Source: Mycobacterium sp. 050128 (GTDB lineage Bacteria; Actinomycetota; Actinomycetes; Mycobacteriales; Mycobacteriaceae). Taken from it: DNA of 64,000 nucleotides. The stretch's first letter is position 1. Every line of letters begins with the position of its first letter. The translations under genes were made by a program, and so were the position numbers. Positions 29,053 to 37,176 of this stretch are shown here, one piece after another. The notes below the pieces were generated by a model. That model did no database searches and had not been told where the DNA came from. It was given only the letters and a program-made list of their open reading frames with translations. The DNA lies in the NCBI RefSeq assembly GCF_036409155.1, contig NZ_JAZGLW010000004.1, forward strand, positions 248,001 through 312,000, given 5' to 3'.

Positions 29053-29501
29053 AAGTTGTCCGCCTCGACCCCGAGCTCCCGCTGCCCAGTCGTGCCCACG
29101 ACGGCGACGCGGGGGTTGATCTGTTCAGCGCAGAAGACGTCACACTGGGCCCGGGGCAACGCGCCCTGGTCCGTACCGGTGTGGCGGTCGCCATCCCCTT
29201 CGGGATGGTTGGCCTGGTGCACCCCCGCTCGGGATTGGCTGCGCGGGTTGGACTTTCGATCGTCAACAGTCCGGGTACGATCGACGCGGGCTATCGCGGC
29301 GAGGTCAAGATTTCGCTGATCAATCTCGACCCGGCCGAGCCGATCGAGGTGCACCGCGGCGATCGCATCGCCCAGTTGCTGGTGCAGCGGGTCGAGTTGG
29401 TCGAGCTGGTCGAGGTCGCGTCCTTCGACGAGGCCGGGCTGGCCGACACATCCCGTGGCGATGGTGGTCACGGTTCCTCCGGCGGACATGCGAGTTTGTG
29501 A
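29049..29501 (+). CDS. dut: dUTP diphosphatase
   Basis: Hydrolyses dUTP to dUMP, keeping uracil out of DNA. All five motifs are present: [39 protein letters not shown] and the C-terminal arm [14 protein letters not shown]. From the GTG at 29049 it is 150 aa, about four shorter than the M. tuberculosis protein. No Shine-Dalgarno precedes this GTG, so initiation may depend on coupling to the leader ORF, or the start may be mis-sequenced. Confidence 0.93.
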   Translation: MKVVRLDPELPLPSRAHDGDAGVDLFSAEDVTLGPGQRALVRTGVAVAIPFGMVGLVHPRSGLAARVGLSIVNSPGTIDAGYRGEVKISLINLDPAEPIEVHRGDRIAQLLVQRVELVELVEVASFDEAGLADTSRGDGGHGSSGGHASL

Positions 29502-29572
29502 TGCGCTGGCGACGACGCAGTGCGGGTACCTCCCGCTCGCGGGGGACGAAGCGATGAGGAGGAGCGGCGCCA
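29502..29572 (+). repeat. MIRU-like intergenic element (copy 1)
   Basis: Fills the whole dut to DUF3710 gap. It has the layout of mycobacterial interspersed repetitive units: GCTGGCGACGACGCAG, a GGGTACC...CCCGC-TC-GCGGG hairpin (29524-29547), then GCGATGAGGAGGAGCGG supplying the ribosome binding site of the next gene. A related copy is at about 45475-45540 on the other strand. Confidence 0.65.
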
Positions 29573-30355
29573 ATGGCTGCATTCGGTAAACGTTCAGGCA
29601 AAGACGACGACGCCCCCGCCACGCCGGCCGGCGACGACTCGGCCGCAGTGGATGTCGCCGCCGGCCCGGTCGACGACGAGTTCGAGGACGAGCTGGAGGG
29701 TCCGTTCGACATCGACGACTTCGACGACCCGTCGGTCGCGGAGTTGGCCCGGCTCGATCTGGGCTCGGTGCTCATCCCGATGCCCGAGGCCGGCCAGCTG
29801 CAGGTCGAGCTGACCGAGACCGGCGTCCCGAGCGCGGTGTGGGTCGTCACGCCCAACGGCCGGTTCACGATCGCCGCCTACGCCGCGCCCAAGACGGGCG
29901 GCCTGTGGCGCGAGGTGGCCGGCGAGCTCGCCGACTCGCTGCGCAAGGACTCGGCCCAAGTCAGCATCAAGGACGGCCCGTGGGGCCGCGAGGTGGTCGG
30001 TACCGCGTCGGGGGTGGTGCGCTTCATCGGGGTCGACGGCTACCGCTGGATGATTCGCTGCGTCATCAACGGCCCGCACGAAACCATCGAGGCACTCGAG
30101 CAGGAGGCGCGTTCGGCGTTGGCGGACACCGTGGTTCGCCGCGGCGACACCCCGCTGCCGGTGCGCACGCCGCTGGCCGTGAACCTGCCCGAGCCGATGG
30201 CCGAGCAACTGCGGCAGGCCGCCGTGCAGCAGGCCGAGGCGGCGCAGCAGGCCGCCGAACAAACCGATGCGCAAGCGCCGCCCAACGAGCCGGCCGCGCG
30301 CCGCAGCGCGGACGGCTCGGCCATGCAGCAGCTGCGCACCACCACCGGCGGCTAG
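29573..30355 (+). CDS. DUF3710 family protein (Rv2696c-like)
   Basis: A 260-aa actinobacterial protein of unknown function. A disordered acidic N-terminus (~10-55) leads to the conserved DUF3710 core (GPWGREVVGT, VDGYRWMIRCVINGP), and the C-terminus is Gln/Ala-rich and probably coiled. AGGAGGAG, contributed by the MIRU-like element, lies 8 nt before the ATG. Likely co-transcribed with dut. Confidence 0.9.
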   Translation: MAAFGKRSGKDDDAPATPAGDDSAAVDVAAGPVDDEFEDELEGPFDIDDFDDPSVAELARLDLGSVLIPMPEAGQLQVELTETGVPSAVWVVTPNGRFTIAAYAAPKTGGLWREVAGELADSLRKDSAQVSIKDGPWGREVVGTASGVVRFIGVDGYRWMIRCVINGPHETIEALEQEARSALADTVVRRGDTPLPVRTPLAVNLPEPMAEQLRQAAVQQAEAAQQAAEQTDAQAPPNEPAARRSADGSAMQQLRTTTGG

Positions 30356-30368
30356 CCCGGCCCGACGC

Positions 30369-31067
30369 CTACGCGTCGGCCAGCGCCGCCAGGCAGGCCG
30401 CTCCCAGCGCGGCGCTGTCCGCGCCGATCTGGTCGAGCGTCACCGTCCGCAGCGCCGCGTGGGGCGCCGCGGCGACCCAATCGACGCCGGCCTGCAGCGG
30501 ATGAATCGGATCGTCGACCGCGGCCGCCACGCCGAGAGGCGCGGCGAGCGTGTTGAGTTCGTCACAGCTGGGTGCGACGTAGGCGGCCGCTTCGTCCATG
30601 GCGTCGGGCAACAGCGGCCACTGGGCCTGCCACGACCGGGTCAGCTCATCGGCCAGCCAGGCCGGGCTCGAGGCGCGCATCTGCGCGGTCGTGGCGGCCA
30701 GGCCCTCGGTGCGTAGCTGGGACGCCGAGTACCGCGCGGCGAGCGCGGCCGGCGCCGACCCCGGCGGTCCCGCCCAGGCGGGCAGCGCGGCCAGCACCGC
30801 GACCGTTTGGCCTGGGTGTGCCAGTGCCCAGGCGGCCGCTACGGCAGCACCGATCGAGATTCCGCCAACGGCGATGGGGCCTTCGCGCGCGGCCTCGTCC
30901 AAGGCGGACAGGTAGCCGTCGACCAAACTCTCCGGCCGCGGCGGCGGGCAAACGAGCAGCGCGCCGGCATTGCGCAAGGGTCCGGAAAATGCCCGATTGA
31001 CGTAAACGTCGTCGGATCCGGTTCCGGGCAGCAGCACGGCCGTGACACCGCGCAGATCGACACCCAC
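30369..31067 (-). CDS. Alpha/beta-fold hydrolase (Rv2695-like)
   Basis: A 232-aa protein with an alpha/beta-hydrolase pattern: strand and turn LLPGTGSDD, nucleophile elbow GGISIGA (GxSxG), and acid in VDDPIHP. A clear catalytic His is less obvious near the C-terminus (AAAPHAALRT is a candidate). Substrate unknown. GTG start. Convergent with the DUF3710 gene. Confidence 0.82.
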   Translation of the reverse strand: MGVDLRGVTAVLLPGTGSDDVYVNRAFSGPLRNAGALLVCPPPRPESLVDGYLSALDEAAREGPIAVGGISIGAAVAAAWALAHPGQTVAVLAALPAWAGPPGSAPAALAARYSASQLRTEGLAATTAQMRASSPAWLADELTRSWQAQWPLLPDAMDEAAAYVAPSCDELNTLAAPLGVAAAVDDPIHPLQAGVDWVAAAPHAALRTVTLDQIGADSAALGAACLAALADA

Positions 31068-31205
31068 GCTCCGATACTGCCCGGCGCGGCGAACCTTCCA
31101 AAATCACAGTTTGATTCGGTTGGCGCAGGGGAACCAACAGGTCTACGGTGTCCGTTGGCATAGATGAAAGCACCGCAGCTTTTTCTCCAATTGTCAGGAG
31201 TGGCC

Positions 31206-31574
31206 ATGGGGGCCCAAGGTTATTTGCGCCGCCTCACCCGTCGGTTGACGGAGGACCCGGAGCAACGCGATTCCGAGGAATTGTCGGACGAGGTCGCCAG
31301 CACTGGTGCGCAGCGCGCGATCGATTGCGAACGCGGCCAAGAGGTCACGATGGTGGGCACGTTGCGCAGCGTGGAATGTAACGGCAAGGGCTGCTCCGGC
31401 GGCGTGAAGGCCGAACTGTTCGACGGCAGCGACACCGTGACCCTGGTCTGGTTGGGGCAGCGCCGGATCCCCGGCATCGACTCGGGACGCACTTTGCGGG
31501 TGAGCGGCCGGATGGGCAAGCTGGAGAACGGAACCAAGGCCATCTACAACCCGCATTACGAAATTCAGCGTTGA
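31206..31574 (+). CDS. OB-fold nucleic acid-binding-type protein (Rv2694c-like)
   Basis: A 122-aa protein with an OB-fold: VTMVGTLRSVE, VKAELFDGSDTVTLVWLGQR and LRVSGRMGKLENG. Basic N-terminus. Binding partner unknown. AGGAG lies 5 nt before the ATG at 31206; an ATG 14 codons upstream is less likely. Overlaps the next gene by TTGA. Confidence 0.87.
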   Translation: MGAQGYLRRLTRRLTEDPEQRDSEELSDEVASTGAQRAIDCERGQEVTMVGTLRSVECNGKGCSGGVKAELFDGSDTVTLVWLGQRRIPGIDSGRTLRVSGRMGKLENGTKAIYNPHYEIQR

Positions 31575-32254
31575 CTCTGCCCGGTAACACGTCTAACCGC
31601 ATCAACCCAGAACGCCTGCTGAGTCAGCTGGGCGGGGTGAGCGGTCTCGTCTACTCGTCGCTGCCCGTGGTGGCCTTCGTGGCCTCGTCCAGCCTGCTGG
31701 GCCTGGTGCCCGCGATCGGGGTCGCGCTGGGACTGGCCGCACTCGTCTTGGTGTGGCGGCTGATTCGCCGCGAATCCACCCAGCCCGCCTTCTCCGGGTT
31801 CATCGGAGTCGCGGTCTGCGCGCTGATCGCCTACGTCGTCGGAGCCTCCAAGGGGTACTTCCTGCTCGGCATCTGGATGTCGCTGGTGTGGGCCGTGGTC
31901 TTCGCGGCGTCGGTTGTGATCCGCCGGCCGCTGGTCGGCTACGCCTGGAGCTGGGCCACCGGACGTGACCGCGCCTGGCGCAACGTGTCCCGGGCCGTCT
32001 ACGCCTTCGACATCGCCACCCTGTGCTGGACGCTGGTCTTCGCCGCCCGGTTCGTGGTGCAGCGACTGCTCTACGACGCCGACCAGACCGGCTGGCTGGC
32101 GGCGGCGCGCCTCGGGATGGGCTGGCCGCTGACCGCGGCCGCCGCGGTGGTGACCTATGGGGCGATCAGGGCCGCGCAGCGCGCGATGGCCGGCGCCGGC
32201 GATGCCGTCGGTCCGGCCGCCATGCCGATCGACGCCGACACCCTCGGCGATTAG
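31571..32254 (+). CDS. DUF3159 membrane protein (Rv2693c-like)
   Basis: A 227-aa membrane protein with about five helices between residues 25 and 210. Unknown function. It starts at TTG inside the stop of the OB-fold gene (TTGA overlap), implying translational coupling. Its end overlaps the end of the convergent ceoC gene by 4 bp. Confidence 0.88.
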   Translation: MTLPGNTSNRINPERLLSQLGGVSGLVYSSLPVVAFVASSSLLGLVPAIGVALGLAALVLVWRLIRRESTQPAFSGFIGVAVCALIAYVVGASKGYFLLGIWMSLVWAVVFAASVVIRRPLVGYAWSWATGRDRAWRNVSRAVYAFDIATLCWTLVFAARFVVQRLLYDADQTGWLAAARLGMGWPLTAAAAVVTYGAIRAAQRAMAGAGDAVGPAAMPIDADTLGD

Positions 32255-32928
32255 CTGCCGGGTGGCGCAACCGCCGGCAGCACCAGCTTGCGCAGGTCCT
32301 CTTCGACCTCGGTGACCGCGACGAAGAGCAACTCGTCGCCGCCTTCCAGTGGCTCGTCGGCTTCCGGGACGATCACGCGCGGCCCGCGCAGGATGGTCAC
32401 CAGCGCGGCATCGCGGGGCAGCTCGAGCCGGCGGACCGGCTTGCCACCCCAGGGCGTGTCGTCGGGCAGGGTGATCTCGACCAGATTGGCCTGACCCCGC
32501 CGGAACTCCATCAGGCGCACCAAATCGCCCACGGCGACGGCTTCTTCGATCAGCGAGGCCAGCATGCGCGGGGTGGACACCGCCACGTCGACACCCCAGG
32601 CGTCGGTGAACAGCCATTCGTTGCGGGGGTCGTTGACCCGGGCCACCACCCGGGGCACCGCGAACTCGGTCTTGGCCAGCAGGGACAGCACGACGTTGGC
32701 TTTGTCATCACCGGTCGCGGCGACCACCACGTCGAAATCCTCGAGGTGCACCGACTCCAGCAGGCTCAGTTCGCACGCGTCGCCGAGACGCCATTGCGCG
32801 GCCGGGATCGCGTCGACGTCGACGTGGTCGGGGTTGCGTTCGATCAGGGTGATGTCGTGGTTGTTCTCGATCAGCTCGCGGGCGACCGAGCGGCCGACCG
32901 CACCGGCTCCGGCGATAGCTACCTTCAT
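32251..32928 (-). CDS. ceoC: TrkA-type potassium regulatory protein CeoC
   Basis: A 225-aa RCK protein: a Rossmann NAD-binding domain (MKVAIAGAGAVGRSVARELIEN, acidic IERNPDHVDV) followed by a TrkA-C domain. Such cytosolic subunits gate Trk/Ktr potassium channels in response to nucleotides. AAGGAG precedes the ATG. Lies just downstream of ceoB in an operon. No Trk membrane subunit gene is in the window. Confidence 0.93.
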   Translation of the reverse strand: MKVAIAGAGAVGRSVARELIENNHDITLIERNPDHVDVDAIPAAQWRLGDACELSLLESVHLEDFDVVVAATGDDKANVVLSLLAKTEFAVPRVVARVNDPRNEWLFTDAWGVDVAVSTPRMLASLIEEAVAVGDLVRLMEFRRGQANLVEITLPDDTPWGGKPVRRLELPRDAALVTILRGPRVIVPEADEPLEGGDELLFVAVTEVEEDLRKLVLPAVAPPGS

Positions 32929-32966
32929 GTGCGGCGCTCCTTAAGTCGCGGTCCGGCGGCCCGGGG

Positions 32967-33650
32967 TCAATGCCCCGCCCCCGAATCGATGTCGTCGGCG
33001 GGCGGCAGGGCGGCGATGGCCACCGCCTCGGCTGCGCGGCCGGAGATCGCGGCGATGTAGACCTGATCGCCGGCCTGGATGACCGTCTTGGGCTCGGGCA
33101 GGATGCCGGTGCCGAACCGGATCAGAAACGCCACGCGAGCACCGGTGGCCTGCTCGAGATCGGTGGCGCGGCGGCCCGCCCAGTCCTCGTGCAGGACGAC
33201 CTCGGCGACGGCGACCGTGCCGGTGGGGTCGCGCCATTTGGCAGTCTCGGTGTCGCGGGTCAGCAGGCCGAGCAGCCGGTCGGTGGTCCACGGCACGGTG
33301 GCAATCGTGGGAATACCGAGGCGTTCGTAGACCTCGGCGCGCTTGGCGTCGTAGATCCGCGCCACCACCCGGTGAACGCCGAACGTCTCGCGGGCCAACC
33401 GGGCCGAAATGATGTTGGAGTTGTCGCCGGAGGACACCGCGGCGAACGCGTCGGTCTCCTCGATGCCGGCCTTCAGCAGCACATCGCGGTCGAAGCCCTG
33501 GCCCAGCACCCGCTCGCCGGCGAACTCCGGGCTCAGCCGGTTGAATGCCGTGCTGTCGCGGTCGATCACGGCGACGTCGTGACCAATTCGGGACAGCCCG
33601 TCGGCCAGCGACGAGCCCACCCGCCCGCAGCCCATTACAACCACCCGCAC
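32967..33650 (-). CDS. ceoB: TrkA-type potassium regulatory protein CeoB
   Basis: A 227-aa RCK protein with the Rossmann motif MGCGRVGSSLAD and acidic VIDRDS, plus a TrkA-C domain. Paralogue of CeoC; the two probably form a hetero-oligomeric ring. GTG start at 33650 with GAGAGG upstream. First gene of the ceoBC pair and divergent from the APC permease, which it may help to control. Confidence 0.93.
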   Translation of the reverse strand: MRVVVMGCGRVGSSLADGLSRIGHDVAVIDRDSTAFNRLSPEFAGERVLGQGFDRDVLLKAGIEETDAFAAVSSGDNSNIISARLARETFGVHRVVARIYDAKRAEVYERLGIPTIATVPWTTDRLLGLLTRDTETAKWRDPTGTVAVAEVVLHEDWAGRRATDLEQATGARVAFLIRFGTGILPEPKTVIQAGDQVYIAAISGRAAEAVAIAALPPADDIDSGAGH

Positions 33651-33774
33651 GTCAGGTCCTCTCGGCCGGGTCGCGTTCCATCGGCAAACTTGTGTGGCCA
33701 GCCGATTTCCGTCGGGAATATTCTCGCCCACGGAACGCTACCGGCATGGCCCGTTGCGCTTACTCTTGGCTCTC

Positions 33775-35769
33775 GTGTCCAAACTTTCAACCGCAGCGCG
33801 CCGGTTGCTCATCGGGCGACCGCAACGCAGCGACCGGCTGAGCCACACCCTGCTGCCCAAACGCATCGCCTTGCCGGTGTTCGCTTCCGACGCACTGTCC
33901 TCGGTCGCGTATGCGCCCGAGGAAGTCTTCTTGATGCTGTCGGTGGCCGGAGCGGCCGCCTACGCGCTGACGCCGTGGATCGGGCTCGCGGTGGCCGCGG
34001 TGATGTTGGTGGTGGTGGCCAGCTACCGGCAGAACGTTCACGCTTACCCGTCCGGCGGCGGTGACTACGAAGTGGTCACCACCAACCTCGGCGAGACCGC
34101 CGGCCTCGTCGTGGCCAGTGCGCTGATGGTGGATTATGTTCTCACCGTTGCTGTTTCGACCTCATCCGCGATGGCGAACATCGGTTCGGCGGTCCCGCTC
34201 GTGGCGCAGAACAAGGTGTGGTTCTGTGTGGCCGCCATTCTCGTGGTGATGGCGTTGAATTTGCGTGGGATCCGCGAGTCCGGGGTGGCTTTCGCGATCC
34301 CGACCTACGCGTTCATCGTCGGGGTCGTCGTGATGATCGGGTGGGGGCTGATCCGGATTTTCGTGCTGGGCAATCCGCTGCGCGCCGAATCCGCCGCCTT
34401 CCAGATGCATGCCGAGCACGGCCAGATCGTCGGTTTCGCCTTTGCCTTCCTGCTGGCCCGCTCGTTCTCGTCCGGCTGCGCGGCGCTGACGGGTGTCGAG
34501 GCGATCAGCAACGGCGTCCCGGCGTTCCAGAAACCCAAGTCCCGCAACGCCGCAACGACGCTGCTGATGCTCGGCGTGATCGCGGTGACGCTGCTGATGG
34601 GCATCATCGTGCTGGCCCAGCAGATCCATGTGCAGCTGGTCGACGATCCCGCCACTCAGCTGACGGGTGCGCCGGCCGGCTACCTGCAGAAGACACTGGT
34701 CACCCAGCTCGCCGAGACGGTGTTCGGCAGCTTCCGAATCGGGTTTCTGCTCATCGCCACCGTGACGGCCCTGATCTTGGTGCTGGCGGCCAACACCGCG
34801 TTCAACGGCTTCCCGGTGCTCGGCTCGGTGCTGGCGCAGCACAGCTATCTGCCGCGCCAGCTGCACACCCGCGGTGACCGCCTGGCCTTCTCGAACGGGA
34901 TCCTGTTTCTGTCGGCCGCGGCTCTGGCATTCGTCATCGCGTTCCGCGGTGAGGTCACCGCGCTGATCCAGCTCTACATCGTCGGCGTGTTCATATCGTT
35001 CACGCTGAGCCAAATCGGCATGGTCCGGCACTGGACTCGCCTGTTGCGCAACGAGACCGACCCGAAGGTGCGGGCCAAGATGAAGCGCTCGCGGGTGATC
35101 AACACGGTCGGTCTGCTATCCACCGGCGCGGTTCTGCTGGTGGTGCTGGTCACCAAATTCTTTGCCGGGGCCTGGATCGCGATCGTCGCGATGGGCGCGC
35201 TGTTCGTCATCATGAAGATGATCCGCAGGCACTACGCCACCGTCTCGCGGGAACTGGAGGAGCAGGCCGCCGCCCAGCACGACGTGGTACTGCCCAGCCG
35301 CAACCACGCCCTGGTGCTGGTGTCGAAGCTGCATCTACCGACGCTGCGTGCTCTGGCCTACGCGCGCGCGACCCGCCCCGATGTGCTCGAGGCCGTCACT
35401 GTCAGCGTCGACGACACGGAAACCCGTGCGCTGGTGCATGATTGGGAGCACAGCGAGATCAGCGTGCCGCTGAAGGTGATCGCCTCGCCCTACCGCGACA
35501 TCACCCGTCCGGTGCTCGATTACGTCAAGCGGGTCAGCAAGGACTCGCCGCGCACCGTGGTGACGGTGTTCATTCCCGAGTACGTCGTCGGCCACTGGTG
35601 GGAGCAGGTGCTACACAACCAAAGCGCGTTGCGACTCAAGGGCCGGCTGCTGTTCATGCCGAACGTGATGGTGACTTCGGTTCCGTGGCAATTGAGTTCG
35701 TCGGAGCGGCTCAAGACCCTGCAGCCGCACGCTGCTCCCGGTGACGCCCGCCGCGGAATCTTCGACTAA
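33775..35769 (+). CDS. APC-family permease with cytosolic USP-like domain (Rv2690c-like)
   Basis: A 664-aa transporter. About 12 membrane helices (to ~470) carry APC features (LPVFASDALSSVAYAPEE, YPSGGGDYEVV), followed by a ~190-aa soluble C-terminal domain resembling a universal stress protein fold. This layout matches KimA-type potassium/proton symporters as well as amino acid permeases. The neighbouring ceoBC genes favour potassium. The GTG at 33775 follows TACTCT (33761-33766) by 8 nt, a leaderless start. Confidence 0.88.
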   Translation: MSKLSTAARRLLIGRPQRSDRLSHTLLPKRIALPVFASDALSSVAYAPEEVFLMLSVAGAAAYALTPWIGLAVAAVMLVVVASYRQNVHAYPSGGGDYEVVTTNLGETAGLVVASALMVDYVLTVAVSTSSAMANIGSAVPLVAQNKVWFCVAAILVVMALNLRGIRESGVAFAIPTYAFIVGVVVMIGWGLIRIFVLGNPLRAESAAFQMHAEHGQIVGFAFAFLLARSFSSGCAALTGVEAISNGVPAFQKPKSRNAATTLLMLGVIAVTLLMGIIVLAQQIHVQLVDDPATQLTGAPAGYLQKTLVTQLAETVFGSFRIGFLLIATVTALILVLAANTAFNGFPVLGSVLAQHSYLPRQLHTRGDRLAFSNGILFLSAAALAFVIAFRGEVTALIQLYIVGVFISFTLSQIGMVRHWTRLLRNETDPKVRAKMKRSRVINTVGLLSTGAVLLVVLVTKFFAGAWIAIVAMGALFVIMKMIRRHYATVSRELEEQAAAQHDVVLPSRNHALVLVSKLHLPTLRALAYARATRPDVLEAVTVSVDDTETRALVHDWEHSEISVPLKVIASPYRDITRPVLDYVKRVSKDSPRTVVTVFIPEYVVGHWWEQVLHNQSALRLKGRLLFMPNVMVTSVPWQLSSSERLKTLQPHAAPGDARRGIFD

Positions 35770-35791
35770 GCGACTCGACGAGGACAATGTC

Positions 35792-37006
35792 GTGAGTGCC
35801 GAGCCCTCGCTGCCACCCGGGGAGCTGACGCTGATCGCCGGCGCTCCCGCCAACGGCGGTAGCTGCGTGGCCCACCACGAAGGCCGGGTGGTGTTCGTTC
35901 GCTACGCCCTACCCGGCGAGCGGGTGCGGGTGCGGGTCACCGCGGACCGGGGATCCTATTGGCACGCAGAGGTTGTCGAAGTCCTGGACGCGTCGGCGGA
36001 CCGGACCGATTCGTTGTGCCCGATCGCGGGCGTCGAGGGCGCCGGGTGCTGCGATCTGGCATTCGCCGCCCCGGAAGCGGTGCGGACGCTCAAGGGTCAG
36101 GTCGTGGCCAATCAGCTGGAGCGCATCGGCGGGCATCGCTGGAACGGTGAGGCGCAACCACTTTCAGATTGCGGCCCCACCGGTTGGCGCACCCGGGTGC
36201 GCCTCGAGGTGGGCGCGGACGCCCGCCCCGGGTTTCACCGCTACCACAGCGACGAGCTGGTGACCGACTTGCGGTGTGCGCAACTGCCGCCGGGCATGCT
36301 GGACGGACTGGTCCAAGCGTGTTCTCCGGGCGACCTGTCCCCGAACGCACAGTTGCACGTCGCCGTCGATGACGACGGATGCCGCCATGTGGTGCGCACC
36401 CTGCGTGCGGGCGGGCGAACGGCGACCAATGTGGTGCAGGGCAACTACGAGGCGACCCAACGCGTCGGGCGGCGCAGCTGGGAAGTGCCGGTGACCGCGT
36501 TCTGGCAGGCGCACCGGGATGCGGCGCGGGTGTACAGCGCTCTGGTCACCGACTGGGCACAGCCCGGCTCCGGCATGAGCGTGTGGGATCTCTACGGCGG
36601 CGTCGGCGTTTTCGCCGCCGCCCTGGGCGGCGCGGTGGGGGAGTCCGGACGGGTTCTCTGTGTCGACACCGCGCGCGCGTCGACCCGGGCCGCGCGGGCC
36701 GCTCTGGTTGATCTTCCGCAGGTGGACGTCATCACCGATTCGGTGCGTCGCGCGGTCTCGACGCAGAAAGCCCGCGCCGACGTCGCGGTGCTGGATCCGC
36801 CGCGGTCGGGCGCCGGGCGCGACGTCATCGACCTCCTCGCCGCCGCCGCCGTTCCGCGGGTGGTGCACATCGGTTGTGAGGCAGCGTCTTTCGCTCGCGA
36901 CATCGGCCTGTACCTCGGTCATGGTTATACCGTCGAGCAGATCAAGGTGTTCGACGCGTTCCCGCTGACTCATCACACCGAATGCATCGCGCTGCTGACC
37001 CGCTAG
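35792..37006 (+). CDS. TrmA/RlmD-type RNA (uracil-5-)-methyltransferase with TRAM domain
   Basis: A 404-aa SAM-dependent methyltransferase (Rv2689c-like). N-terminal TRAM domain (GGSCVAHHEGRVVFVRYALPGE), cysteines CPIAG...GCC that may hold an Fe-S cluster, SAM motif WDLYGGVGVFAAAL, catalytic DPPRSGAG and a nucleophilic Cys in HIGCEAASF. Substrate is probably 23S rRNA or tRNA uridine. The GTG at 35792 has GAGGA 7 nt upstream; a GTG at 35741 would overlap the permease gene. Confidence 0.88.
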   Translation: MSAEPSLPPGELTLIAGAPANGGSCVAHHEGRVVFVRYALPGERVRVRVTADRGSYWHAEVVEVLDASADRTDSLCPIAGVEGAGCCDLAFAAPEAVRTLKGQVVANQLERIGGHRWNGEAQPLSDCGPTGWRTRVRLEVGADARPGFHRYHSDELVTDLRCAQLPPGMLDGLVQACSPGDLSPNAQLHVAVDDDGCRHVVRTLRAGGRTATNVVQGNYEATQRVGRRSWEVPVTAFWQAHRDAARVYSALVTDWAQPGSGMSVWDLYGGVGVFAAALGGAVGESGRVLCVDTARASTRAARAALVDLPQVDVITDSVRRAVSTQKARADVAVLDPPRSGAGRDVIDLLAAAAVPRVVHIGCEAASFARDIGLYLGHGYTVEQIKVFDAFPLTHHTECIALLTR

Positions 37007-37014
37007 CGGTGCAA

Positions 37015-37039
37015 TGCCGCTGCGGGGATTCCCGCGGCA
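37015..37039 (+). terminator. Possible terminator after the methyltransferase
   Basis: TGCCGC pairs with GCGGCA, and inner GGG with CCC across a short loop, with a 3-4-nt bulge on the left. It begins 9 bp after the stop codon. No T-tract. Confidence 0.35.
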
Positions 37040-37056
37040 GGTTAGACTCCGTCGCG

Positions 37057-37176
37057 GTGTGCCGGGAAGTCTGGTCGGCGATTTCGTTGTCGAACGATCG
37101 AGAGGCTCGGGTGGCTGCCGCCGAACAACGCTCCGCGACCGTCCGATTCATGCTCACCCACGGGTCGGCGCCGTGA
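37057..37176 (+). CDS. Possible leaderless 39-aa ORF coupled to the antiporter
   Basis: Starts with GTG 8 nt after TAGACT (37043-37048), the same arrangement as other leaderless starts here. It encodes 39 residues (MCREVWSAIS...LTHGSAP), soluble and Arg-rich, with no known motif. Its TGA (37174-37176) overlaps the antiporter GTG by GTGA, and the antiporter has no good Shine-Dalgarno of its own. It may be a coupling leader. Not recognised as any family. Confidence 0.4.
   Translation: MCREVWSAISLSNDREARVAAAEQRSATVRFMLTHGSAP

Noticed and set aside
37007..37172. Riboswitch upstream of the antiporter
   Set aside because: A hairpin exists but it follows the upstream stop codon and I could not match any known riboswitch core.
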